Assembly: GCA_026929865.2 (NCBI GenBank)
Contig: CM049408.1
Location: 5,996,001-6,060,000 of the forward strand
Length of the DNA stretch: 64,000 bases
Reading direction: 5' to 3'
Source: Hyperoplus lanceolatus
Lineage: Eukaryota; Chordata; Actinopteri; Uranoscopiformes; Ammodytidae
In this document: positions 38,263-48,700 of the stretch, piece after piece
Numbering within the stretch: the first letter of the stretch is position 1
Layout of the letters: each line of letters begins with the position of its first letter
Notes under the pieces: model-generated
Told to the model about the DNA's origin: nothing
What the model saw: the letters and a program-made list of their open reading frames with translations, nothing else
Databases searched by the model: none
Position numbers and translations under genes: made by a program

Positions 38263-41200
38263 TTTGTGACTTTCCTACCGTGCACTAGGAAGCAAAAGTC
38301 TTTCCACATTAGCAGAAGAGTGAGTTTTGTGAATCCCTCCGCATCATACTCCACCACACCCCTGCAATACACACATTTATTTCAAGCTGAGCTTGTTTGA
38401 CACATTTTTGTACCTTTTTGACAAGGGACAAATGAATAATGGCTGAACACATGTAGCGATCGCTTGAGTGAAGGTTGTGTGGTCCCATTCTAGTTGACTC
38501 ACATTCCAAAGTGGCTGAGAAAGGCGGCGATGTACTCCCTCCTCTTGTGGTAGCCTTGGATGACATACTGCACCTGAGGAGAAGGAAGGGAGAGAGGGTT
38601 TGGTAAACACACTGGAATTGCATAGTGTGAACCAGCCGTGACTTATGAGGATAATTTCATTGGGCTCAATCAATACAGTAGACCTTAAACGGGGGAGAAA
38701 AAAGGCATTCGACTTGACAGAAAAAGGGAATTTGTTGCATCAGGAGAATCAAACATGACGTTTTAAAAGACATTTAGCTGGGTTTACATTTGAGATTAAT
38801 TTAAAGATCATAGTCTAATAAGTAGTTTGCAGGCAATGTGATACTCATTATGTGTTGCAGCAGGTATTTCATTTGTTTGAGAGAAGAACAAATCTTCAGC
38901 TTTCAAAATTGTAAGAACTTCCTACATAATGTGATACATCATTAATGTGATCAAACTCTGCAGCTTATAAAAGTTGCTAACTGCTAAGACAAAATCAATA
39001 TTAAAGTTTTTTGGCTTTTGATATGCAGACATAAAGGTTCATACATTTTTAAGGGATACAGTTTAAAGGGATACTACATCCAAAATGTGAGTCAGTCTCA
39101 TTTTTATTCTCTTTTGGACCTAGACTGATACAGTTTTTAAGATAGGATAAGATAAGAATACCTTTTTGCAGTTATTAGCAATATCATATGACGTGTGCCA
39201 AATAGGCTTGACAATCAACAAAGGTGCGAACTCATACAAACTATGTGAAACATTTTTTTTATTTCCATGAACAGAAAAAAACACTAAGAATTTCATCCTA
39301 TTTCACCAACATGGCCAATTTCAATTTAAGTGTGTTTACATCCAATGTTAGAACACACACACCCGCACCCATATCCCCCCCCCCCCCCCACACACACACA
39401 CACAGCCAGAGATTCTAGAACCACCGCAAAAGCTCTGGTCCTTTGATGTGTTCTATGAGGAGCTAGAATAGAACTTAGAATGGTTTGTGCTCACTAAATA
39501 GAACTTAGAATGTTCTGTGCTCATAAGTATCAAGTATCATAAGTATCAAGTCAAACTCTCAAAACTCACACAACCCACACATGTTACAAGTTCACTCTTT
39601 ACTATCAAGCAAACAAGTGTTTACACATCGTTCCAAATTGACATGGCTAGTCAAACCAAGCCGGAGTTCAAAACTCTTTATCGTCCAGCTTCTTGGAGAA
39701 AAGGTAAGTGACAAGTCTCACTGCTGAGATCCTTAAATAGTAAAAATACAAAAAATGCAGTGTATAAGTTAAAGTGTTAGATTATTAAATATCAGAATAT
39801 TATAAAAATACCTAATATTTCAAAATAATGAATAATACATTAGTTTTTAAACCAGATTAGGTGGAACTAGTTTACTACTTCAAACCATATCGATTAAGTG
39901 TCTGTGACATGGCCCTGTGCTTTGACTTGACAAACACAACTTGTACCCATAATTTCCTACATGCACTCAACAAGTTAACGGTTCAATGGATTTGTCTCAT
40001 TTATAGAAAGCAACCACTACACAGAGTGCAGTGATGTCTCTGTCTGGACCAGGAGTGGGAAGAGAAAGGCCTGTGCTGAAGATACACCACAGAAGAGGAA
40101 GAGGACCTGTGAGTCTGACCCTGGAAGCAGCGGGGACAGAAAAAGAAAATCCCCCATGGACAAAGAGCACACCAGGAAAAGGCTGAGGACCTTAGAGGAC
40201 ATTATCATGGTGAAGGGGACAAAGAGGAACGCCACCGAATATGGAGACGTACCAACAAAAAGACAGAAGGTTCCTGAACCGGACCAGAAGGATGAGCAAA
40301 GAGAGGACTCAGTGGAGGCTGCAGCACCCAGGAAGAATGGGGCCACCACCACCACTACATCCACCTCAGAGGAGACCAGCAGACAGGAGTTCCAGGCTAA
40401 GTACCAGGAACTGGACCCTCTGGGTGAGGGAGGCCACGGCTCGGTCTATGCTGGCTATCGGAGAGAAGATCATTTCCCTGTTGCAATCAAACATATCCCG
40501 AGGAAAAATGTCATCTGCAAAGACGTCGTTCAGAAAACCAGGACGCTCCCTCTTGAGGTGGCGGTTATGATAAAGATGGCAGAAGGAGCAGCAGGAGCAG
40601 TAGGGAAATCTGCATCCATTTCCCTACTGGATCATTATGATCTGGAGCAGGAACTTATCCTGGTCCTGGAGCGTCCAGTGTCCTCCGTGGACCTCTTTGA
40701 ATACACCGAGGTAAAAGGAGGGTCCCTGCAGGAGGAAGAGGCCAGACTACTTCTAAAGCAGCTAGTAGAAGCAGCTAAGGAGCTTCAATCAAAAAGGATC
40801 TTCCACCGAGACATAAAGATGGAAAATATCTTGATTGAAACCAGCAGCGATGTCCCTCGTCTGAGGCTGATAGACTTCGGCCTCAGCTGCTTCACCAAGA
40901 AGAGTTCATCGTACAGTATCTTCTATGGTACCTCGGCCCACATCCCACCAGAATGGTACCAGTGCTGTGCCTACAGGGCCGGCCCCACCACGGTGTGGCA
41001 ACTGGGAGTGGTCCTGTACGACATGCTGCACAGCCAGCAACGGTTTGACACTACAGGGTTCCTGAGCAATAGACTCAACGTGAATGAGGACTTGTCTAAA
41101 AATTGTCAGGACATGCTGCGCCTGTGCCTGGCTGTAGACCCTCAGGAGCGTCCCACTCTTGAGCAGCTCGGACTTCACCCCTGGCTGCCATAAGGATGGT

Positions 41201-44200
41201 ACTACTCCCCCTGGACACGATTGTGCCATACAACCTAAAACCTATCCACACTAAAAACAGTGCCCCTCACCGTTTGCAACATGCAAATGTCAATTTGTGT
41301 TGGAAAAACTCTGTGCAGACCAGTCCATAATTAAATGAAAAAAAAAACATTTATTTATGGAGCTGGCTCCCAAACTGTTGACACAAAGCTGGAGCAATGT
41401 TGTCTAAACAAGGAGGAAAGCTGCCCTGGGACTGCTCTCTCAGAGCGGGAACACTCTTTACGAAGAGCCCAAACTCTCTGGCCATATCTCGGGTGAGTTT
41501 TGCCGAACAGCAAGACTCGATCCCCAGCGTGGCCTGCTGATGCTGTTGTTGTTGTTGATTTTGATGTGGTTAATGTTGATGACGATGTCGTTGACGGCAC
41601 ACTGCCCTTTAAATGCTGCTTTCATTGATGATGATGCTGCACATAGCACGTTATGCAGGCACCTTATATCTTGGCACTTTTTAAGCACTTTATGACTACT
41701 CAGGTTTTTGTACATACTGTTTGTTGTGTTTTGTGTCCATTGTGTTCTTGTAAATTAACTCAGTAGTAACACAAGGAGGGAGAGCTTCTTACCCCGGGTT
41801 AAAATGAGATACAATCTTAGACTTTAAATGATAGTTAACATTCAGTGCAGATGTATATACCTGTCATATTGGTGTGGAAAAAGATGATTCTGTGCATACC
41901 TCTGTTTACAATATGTGATATGATATGAGCCCTGGCCTGAAAGAATATCATCGCAGCAACAGCATTTGTATAAATATCCTGTTCAATGAAAGAGAATATT
42001 GTGTTTGTTTTCAATCCCATCAACTGCATTCAGTCCAGTCCAGAGGTTATCTGGGACTTCCTCGCCAGTTGCCTGAGAGGAATGGCTGGCAGGAATGCAC
42101 ATGCTAGCAGAGAGCATGTTCAGTTTCGCCCAGAATGTAAATTAGGGATGCATCAAGTATTCAAAATAAATGGGTTCCAATACATTTAAACCTTTTGCAT
42201 TTGTGTATACTTTTTGCTCCTTAACATAAGATTTGCTATGATGCCTTTAACCTTACACATAACACATGGTTGCTTTCACTTTAGAGCCAGACAGCTCAGA
42301 GTGCAAACGTAGAAATACATGCAATCATTGTACATGCATGCAGATTTAAATGTCAAAGACGTGCATAGCCTTTAGCTTACCAGTTATCACACAGCAAAAA
42401 TAGCTAGTGTTAATATCCCTTCCATACAGTCAAATGCAACCTATAAAAAACTGTCCACTCAATACCGTGTTAACTTGAATATGATTTGTCCATTTTATTT
42501 TATGGAGCTCCAACATACAGCATCATTTCTTATAAATAAAATGTTGCTAAAATGTGGCTACCATTTCAGTTTTTTTATTGGATCTGATGAGCATCTATAT
42601 TGCATGATTACAAACCTTGTTCATTAGAAAAGGAAATGAAAATGGCTGTAGTGCTTTGTTGTGTCTAGACTTAATGTAACGCCACAAAGCAACTGCTACT
42701 TATCAGCGATGGTATCACAAACATCGCTCCGCACTTTAAAAGGGCCCCTGCTGGCTCTTTGCCGACAAGCAACAAGGAGTGAGTCAGATGTAATTTAGAC
42801 GAAGAACAATTAACTCCACAGTTCCAACACAAACAACAAAGAACAGGTTCTCCTCTTGAACACAGGACCAACATGTCTTAAGCGCTTGTTGACAGGCGTG
42901 CTCAACGATTATCTTGAAAGTCTGAATAGGAGAGTGCTAGCAATCCATGAAGGCCTTAGCAGGACGGTTACCAGTTAGAATCAGTCGTAAAACGAGACAT
43001 TTGCGTGATGTAATTATAGAGACATAGTACAAATGCAACACTGTGAAATCAAATTCTGTTGCGATATTGTTAAAGTTATACATTGAGTGGGTGGAATGTT
43101 TCGCATTCATTTAGCTCCGAGGCTAACACATCTCTTATTTAACATTTATTATTGCCACATTCTTCATGACAAATAGCAGTGTGCAAAACATTGGGGATAG
43201 CAGGCTTATTTGTTCAGCTTCTGATCACATAACAAATTCACCAGTGGCAGCTTTTACTGTATCAGCTGTAGCTAATAAACATCAATTCATGCAGTGCTTT
43301 GTACTTCTGGGCTGGACTTGGTTTCTTGGTTGAGTTAGAAGATTAATATGACACATTTTATCCAATATTCAAAACCACACTAGGTTGAGTTTAAGGGTAT
43401 TTATCATTTGCTTTTTGCAAATTTAACCTTTTATAACCGGTTCCCTGGATATAATATAGTATACAATATCACATTTTGGCAAGAGGGGAAGCCTGTGTTC
43501 CACCAAAACAAGACTAACGTGACAATGTAATGTGATAATAATACAAGTGCATCTCTAATGCATAGTAAAAGTCTTAAGTACAACATATTGCTCTCACTTG
43601 TTATTTGTCCCGGGCCTTAGCAGTCAAACACAGTGAGGTAACATTGTGAGGTTCATGAGAGGACAAGATATGTCATGAGAAAAAGCTGGAGACAGCCTTG
43701 CCTCACCCTCTGCTGCTGCATGCTTGAGATTACTCATCAGCCGTGTATGAATGACGGCATTTTGTGAAAGAGGAAAGTTGTAATCTCTGATACACACAGT
43801 CAGCGTGTGATGGGCCTTAAGAGCTCTTAAACACAGACACACATTGTGACTCAGCTTGCTGTTCCCACTATATTAACATGGGACAGCAGCGGCTCCAATT
43901 TAGCTTTTATTTTAAAAGCTGCAAGGCCACATACTCAATAAGCTGTTTATCTAGTTACGCTACGTGCGTCCAAGTGTGTGTGTATGTGTGTTTTTCAAGG
44001 GAATTGCGGATCACTGAACTTCCACACCCATACTGAGAAAGGATTTCCCACCCCCCACTTGTCACCGTGACTGCCAGCAAAGTGTTTTGATTGGCTGCCT
44101 TGGAGGACTTGAGTGATGCAAGACAGTTGATGTCGTTCTGCAGGTATTCAAACCTGCCTGCACCCATATCCACCCTCGCCATCCATTTGCTGTGTTAGAG

Positions 44201-44285
44201 CATGTGTCTGAGGCGTGATGCAATAACGCCGGAAGTACCTCCTGCTGTGTGTGATTGAGAAATCTCTCCGCTCTGTGTCACATAC

Positions 44286-44317
<32 letters not shown>

Positions 44318-47300
44318 CACCCCCGGCTTTCATTTCAAGAGTGACAGATCTGATATTTGACGACAAATTTGTTTAAGAAATTGATGTCTTTGGGTTGAGC
44401 TGATGAGCTCCACATGGGCATTAAACAAAATCTGAATGGGAAAATAATAATTAAAGAAAATCACTTGAAATAATTGCAGGAACGGAACACAGATCTGAGC
44501 CCTGACTACGTACCATTTACCAAAGAGATAAAATGCACTCTTCATTATGACAAGTTACTACATGTTGATGGAAAAGGAACAAGCACACAGTATACCTAAT
44601 TACCTTTGGTACATCAGCCGCAGGGTAAAACATCCCATGAATGGCCATTTGCAAAGCAGTTTTCATATTTCTAAGAAAACTAGCATCCGCAGGTGAAAGT
44701 GATATCATGATTGTTAAGTTTGCTGTCTATTCAGCTTCTGGGAAATGCGCTGACACGGCTGATTGCTCTTGTTTCGTTATAGGAACACTTAATCTGCCTG
44801 ATTATTCCTGTGTTGTGCCGCAGCCATTAGTTCGATGGCAGAGGTTTAACGGAACGCTAACAGTTGGAAAATGATCCACTTATAGACAGAAAGATATCCT
44901 ATGAGAACGTGGAAATTATTAATTACTAGTTCTCAGAGAACTAGTTGGAAGTTCGATGTGTGTTTGTAAAAAAAAATAATAATAAAAAAAGCATTACAAT
45001 GCTGTGACTGGATTTATCATAACGCTGATAAAATGTATGGATACAGTGTGAATAGGTCTGTAGTTAAAGCCCTAGTGCACTCATTAGAGAATTGCAATGA
45101 CCAATAACACAGAATAAAAAGAAACATGAAAAAAGCTAAAAGGTAAAAGTAGACACATTCAATTTGACTGCTTTGCTTATACATTGATATGATTTCTACC
45201 AGGCTAGCTTCAACATGTCAGCAACCAAGGATGGCTTCATTACAATTGTTTGAAAGCAACTTATGTCTTGTGCTGAGTTGATCATAAACCTGTATTGTAA
45301 ATGACTGAAAACCCCCTCAGGGCCTATTAGTTTCTGAAGCTGATCTTCATTAGTATATCATTTTTTAAACTGATGCAGATGCCAGGTGTTGCCGACAGCA
45401 AGCGCAATCGTAGTCACAGTCACAGCTGAGGTATGTGGCGGTATAGTTGTGTCAATGCGATTGCAGCATATGTAATTAGTGGGAGGGAATAACTAATGGA
45501 AGAACACAATGACTGTACAGCCTGTCTGCAAAGATGACAAGAGGATTTGACTGGGGATTTTTACAATGATGTCTTTCTTCTTCACAATTCTCTGTTCAGA
45601 GAATCAGACCACAGATCTCACAAACGATAACACAGGTACAGAAGTTGAATGATACTTTGTGTCTCTGCTTAGACTTAACATCAAGCAACATTTTTGATTA
45701 TTAATTGTAAGTTTTAAAGTAGCAACGAGGAACTTTTTTGTTGATTCTAAAAGCCACTTTGGACAACAGCGGTAGTATTTTTTAAAGTCCAGTGCCTGCT
45801 AGCGTGCCGGCGTCGCATGCATTTGTTTAGGGATTGAGTGAAAGAGCAGGATGCAGTAATGAAGTAATGTATTCTGACTATATGATTAATAATGTAAAAA
45901 TGTTCTGGTCTGACTGCCGTACATCCATTTGTCGAAGTTTCACTGGAAATCGGACCCGAGCAAATGCATTAATAGTAACTCTAAAAAAAATAGCGTTTTT
46001 TCCCCAGATAGTCTCGTTGGCTGTTCCAGGTCATTCATGATCATCAGAGGAAAGATTATCTGTACCATACATTTTTAAAGGTTCCTCGTAGGAAGTTTAA
46101 GTACTTCTGAATTTGACAACAGAAACTGTCCAGCATGCAGCACTAAGTTAAACTCTGCATGATGCAGTGTGTGTCTTGAGCTGTACCTAGAATGTGTGTA
46201 GTTGCCATTTCCAATAGCGTGGGCGACATTTTGAGCAAGATTTCTCCTTCCTTGTGGCACACTGCCTGTATCTGTTATTGACACGACCTACCAAACACAG
46301 GCTATGGCCTCCGTGAGGGAGAGGTTCTGACACCACTGCTAGACATAATCACCCAGAGACACAGAGGTGAGCCGGGGATAAAAGTGTTCTAGTATGCTGC
46401 TCAGGGTCCAGGGGCCTCATTTATAAGGCTTTGCGTGGGATTCACGTGGAAGCTAGCGTACGGAAGAAATGTAGGATGTATGTGCGAAAAAAAATATTCG
46501 GATTTATAAAACAGTGCGCACTCACGTCCTACGCCTGTTTCCCTTTATAAATCACAATCAAATCTAAATGTGGCGCTGCCTTTGAGGGCTTCATGTAACG
46601 CCCATATTTATCCATACATAGACATGGACACGCCCGAATTAATATCATTTACTGAGTGCATGAAGGCGGTAGTGGCAATCACCGACTGAAAGGGAAATGG
46701 AAAAATAGACTCCACACGGTGTGGATCACTGCGGTCACGCCGAAGTACCCGTTGGAGAAGTGGCGAACAGGGAAATATAGTTTAGTGGCAGTGTGAGCGT
46801 AAAGGCGTCAGAGTGCAGCCTGTGGCGATCTCTGTGAACGCTGTGGCCGAAATAAAAAGAATTGATCCGACATAAAAGTGGACGCAAACAAGTGCAGATC
46901 CTCACACAACAGCGGAGAATTCATCCCGGGTCAGTGACGGGCGGTGGAGGGTTAATAATAAACTTCACAGTCCCTTTCAAAACACAGTTACGACGTGCTT
47001 AAACACAAAGAAAAACACATAGATAAAACGGACTAAAACCAGAGGAAAAAAATCACAGTAGCCTATGTGATGTACAGTAGGCTTATCATTAGTGTATGAA
47101 AAGGTGCACTCCTGTCTGCCTGACTGAGGCATCGAGAACAGCGTCAGTGTAAAAGTAATAGGCTGTATTCCACCTCAATATTATCAGAATTAATTCCACA
47201 ACATGCAGATAGGTTATTCTTTAATAACTGCAGAGCTTATTCGAACGTTGCTGTTTTGTTTTTATTTGCACTCATATATCTCCGTTTGTAGGCTATTTAA

Positions 47301-47707
47301 GATCCTAATTCGTTTTGTTTTTGTTGGTATCACTCCATGGAAAAATCCGTGGAGGCATTTGTTCATTAGTTGTAAGAATGGCTTCATCCGTTTTGCAAAG
47401 GAACTCCCAATATATGATAGACCTACATGGCTTATAATAGGCCTATCTGGATTAATTTTACACAAACACATTCGTTCTCGCACTTCATACATGTGCCGAC
47501 GGAGTCGCCGTTTCTCCTTTGTCCACTTTCTGTGCGTACGCATGGGTCAGAGTTTGCGTGGAGGACCGCACATCTTCCCGTCAAGTTTGGTTTTTATAAA
47601 TCCCAATATTTGCTTAGAAATTGGCGTGCACCCTCTTCTGGGCGTACGCCACGTTTATAAATGAGGCCCCAGGTGAATAGGAAGAGATGGATGGTCTCTG
47701 TGTGCAT

Positions 47708-47779
<72 letters not shown>

Positions 47780-48095
47780 GTGGGGGGGATGGGCATGTCC
47801 CCCTGAGGGAAATGGCATAACGTTATGTCTACACTACACATTTACCTGTCAACCTGCGGAGGCCAAACAGTGCTCAGACGGCCTATGGAGGTTGGCCAGT
47901 ACGCCCACGTCGGCACAGGCCCGATACACGTGAATGAATGCTCATACACGCAGAAATACACAAACACACACAGCGTGACATAAGACATCCCTCAGTGGAC
48001 AAATACATTTCACAAAAAAGCACACAAGCTTACAACTCACACACACACACAAACATACACACAAACATACACACACACAGACACACACACAGACA

Positions 48096-48128
<33 letters not shown>

Positions 48129-48700
48129 GACACACACTGAAAAATAATATATCTAGCTCCTACTTAAAGTAAATGGTAAATGGACTTGTATAGCGCTATA
48201 TCTCCGTTTATCACAGACAAAAAGCGCTTTACATTGTTTTTGTACACATTCACCCAGTCACACACACATTCATACACTGATAGCAGCAGCTACCACGCAG
48301 GGTAGGCTTAGCACTAGGGTGCTAAGCTAACTAAGCTAACTATCGGGAGCAATTCGGGGTTCAGTGTCTTGCCCAGGGACACTACGACATGTGGCGGGGA
48401 GACGGGGGATCGAACCTCTGACCCTGCACACCAGAGGCGAACTCCCTACCCACTTCGCCACTGCCGCCCCACAAAGTAACTCGACATTAAGGGCTACAAT
48501 AAATGTAAAATAAGGCAGACTCCGACACTAATTGAGACATTATGTCTTTGTGATGGGGACAAAATACACAAGTTAAATGAGTTCTATCCAAAACATTTAC
48601 CTTGTTGGTGAGCAACTGAATGACTTGAGGGACATAGTCGATCAGGCATCCTCCACCGGGGAATGATGGGATATGAAGTGCTGAAGAGCCTCCCAGAGCA
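36624..48700 (-). CDS. babam2: babam2 (BRE/BRCC45), last five coding exons, 5'-partial
   Basis: Coding join on the minus strand: 48700-48601, 38573-38503, 38361-38279, 38064-37911, 36687-36624. All borders are GT-AG and all phases agree, giving about 157 C-terminal residues of a family protein of about 383. It reads [80 protein letters not shown] and ends FANGKL. Family knowledge: this UEV-fold scaffold subunit works in the BRCA1-A complex (DNA-damage K63 deubiquitination with BRCC3, Abraxas, RAP80, MERIT40) and in the cytoplasmic BRISC. The first roughly 225 residues lie beyond the right edge. The gene sits upstream of fosl2 on the same strand, as in human. Confidence 0.96.
37517..37849 (+). 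mobile_element. 333-bp retroposon with 18-bp TSD in the last babam2 intron
   Basis: Flanked by an exact 18-bp repeat GAAAATAGTATGATCTCC (37499-37516 and 37850-37867). The insert ends in A/T-rich aaaccactaaaataaaagtttt, like a truncated LINE 3' end on the plus strand. It includes a G-rich tract at about 37697-37760. The right flank ends 43 bp short of babam2 exon d. Confidence 0.82.
37697..37760. repeat. G-rich GGGGAA/GGGGGAA minisatellite
   Basis: About ten runs of four to six G separated by AA or A within the retroposon. It has G-quadruplex potential on the plus strand. Confidence 0.85.
37911..38064 (-). CDS. babam2: babam2 coding exon d
   Basis: 154 bp encoding [20 protein letters not shown] then [20 protein letters not shown] and [11 protein letters not shown], with a GTGAGT donor. 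Confidence 0.95.
38159..38260. repeat. Interrupted (GT)n microsatellite inside the short babam2 intron
   Basis: About 100 bp of GT with two interruptions. In the babam2 transcript it reads CA repeat. It fills about half of the 214-nt intron (38065-38278) just downstream of the exon c donor. Confidence 0.95.
38279..38361 (-). CDS. babam2: babam2 coding exon c
   Basis: 83 bp encoding [20 protein letters not shown] and DFCFLVH. The donor GTAGGA is at the complement of 38278. A CA-rich repeat (transcript sense) begins about 18 nt further into the intron. Confidence 0.95.
38503..38573 (-). CDS. babam2: babam2 coding exon b
   Basis: 71 bp, 23 codons plus two bases: [20 protein letters not shown] then HFG. 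The split codon makes Met with the next exon, where the human protein has Thr. Confidence 0.95.
39346..39405. repeat. C-tract and (CA)n
   Basis: A 15-C run at about 39376-39390 within CA-rich sequence, about 240 bp upstream of the kinase start codon. Confidence 0.85.
39467..39523. repeat. Short direct repeats upstream of the PIM-like gene
   Basis: Two 27-bp copies, AATAGAACTTAGAATGGTTT... and AATAGAACTTAGAATGTTCT..., at 39467-39493 and 39497-39523, period 30, followed by three AAGTATC units. They lie about 120 bp before the ATG, in the likely promoter or 5' UTR. Confidence 0.8.
39643..39703 (+). CDS. PIM-like kinase exon 1
   Basis: 20 codons plus one base ([20 protein letters not shown]) then a consensus donor G|GTAAGT. 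It joins in phase to exon 2 after TTATAG. The exon is short and rests on splice-site quality and continuity of frame. Confidence 0.7.
39643..41193 (+). CDS. PIM-like serine/threonine protein kinase, two exons, nested antisense in babam2
   Basis: Join 39643-39703 and 40007-41193, GT-AG intron of 303 bp, 415 aa. The N-terminal ~150 residues are basic ([33 protein letters not shown]) with a Thr/Ser run, and may hold nuclear localisation signals. Kinase domain about 153-415: glycine loop GEGGHG 160-165, Lys182 in VAIKHI, Glu204, hinge [13 protein letters not shown] (about 240-252), HRDIKMEN (H287, D289, N294), DFG 310-312, PPEW in the APE position 334-336, and C-terminal [20 protein letters not shown]. 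The ERP hinge and the tail are PIM family marks (constitutively active survival kinases); PIM-like kinases are strongly expanded in fish. All catalytic residues are present, so it looks functional. It may instead start at Met71. Confidence 0.88.
40007..41193 (+). CDS. PIM-like kinase exon 2 (kinase domain)
   Basis: Open from the acceptor through the stop TAA at 41191-41193. It holds the basic N-terminal part and the entire kinase domain. ATTAAA at 41330-41335, followed by an A run, is a candidate polyadenylation signal. Confidence 0.9.
41351..41569 (-). CDS. Unidentified 72-codon open frame tail to tail with the PIM-like gene
   Basis: Minus-strand frame with a Gln run ([11 protein letters not shown]), then [20 protein letters not shown] and [16 protein letters not shown] before TAA. 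It begins after a stop (no Met at its first codon). AATAAA overlaps the stop codon (complement of 41350-41355). I recognise no family. The residue pattern is amphipathic and looks coding-like, so it could be the last exon or a retrocopy fragment of something, or chance. The neighbouring kinase stop is 157 bp away on the other strand. Confidence 0.25.
   Translation of the reverse strand, partial: PHQNQQQQQHQQATLGIESCCSAKLTRDMAREFGLFVKSVPALREQSQGSFPPCLDNIAPALCQQFGSQLHK
41570..46408 (-). other. babam2: babam2 intron, no further exon seen
   Basis: The remainder of the 10-kb intron (38574-48600). It holds a (CA)n at 44283-44318 and AT-rich sequence. No exon of babam2 or of another gene recognised. 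A possible old MITE with ttttaaagtagcaacgaggaac lies near 45713. Confidence 0.55.
44283..44318. repeat. (CA)n microsatellite
   Basis: About 17 CA units. Confidence 0.95.
46412..47669. mobile_element. Harbinger-type MITE with GGGCCTCATTTATAA ends, CAG TSD
   Basis: 1258 bp, terminal inverted repeats GGGCCTCATTTATAA and TTATAAATGAGGCCC (one longer G/C block each), with CAG on each side (46409-46411, 47670-47672). CGTACGC-rich subterminal sequence. No transposase coding. It resembles a common fish Harbinger-derived MITE and shares its GGGCC ends and CAG TSD with the element at 32500-33712. Confidence 0.75.
47711..47779. repeat. (GT)n microsatellite
   Basis: About 34 GT units, just right of the Harbinger-type MITE. 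Confidence 0.97.
48028..48128. repeat. Interrupted (CA)n tract
   Basis: About 100 bp of CA/CAAA/CAGA mixture, the complement of the GT tract 250 bp to its left. Confidence 0.9.
48163..48473 (-). mobile_element. tRNA-derived SINE with L2-like tail
   Basis: On the minus strand it starts GGGGCGGCAGTGGCGAAGTG, with an A-box-like TGGCGAAGTGGG, then a B-box GGTTCGATCCC. The tail reads agcgcttt...agcgctata, similar to the 3' end of L2 LINEs. About 310 bp. It lies 127 bp from babam2 exon a. It is a SINE, not a tRNA gene. Confidence 0.75.
48601..48700 (-). CDS. babam2: babam2 coding exon a
   Basis: 100 bp. It starts with the third base of a His codon after AG (complement of 48702-48701), then 33 codons, [20 protein letters not shown] through QLLTNK, and a GTAAAT donor. 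Confidence 0.95.

Noticed and set aside
37689..38372. 227-codon minus-strand frame
   Set aside because: It runs through babam2 exon c, the CA repeat and exon d in a mixture of frames; only the exon parts are real coding sequence.
47203..47664. 153-codon plus-strand frame
   Set aside because: It lies wholly inside the Harbinger-type MITE (46412-47669) and has no recognisable domain.
48163..48473. tRNA-like A and B boxes
   Set aside because: Belongs to a SINE head; the sequence does not fold as a full tRNA and is followed by a SINE body and L2-like tail.
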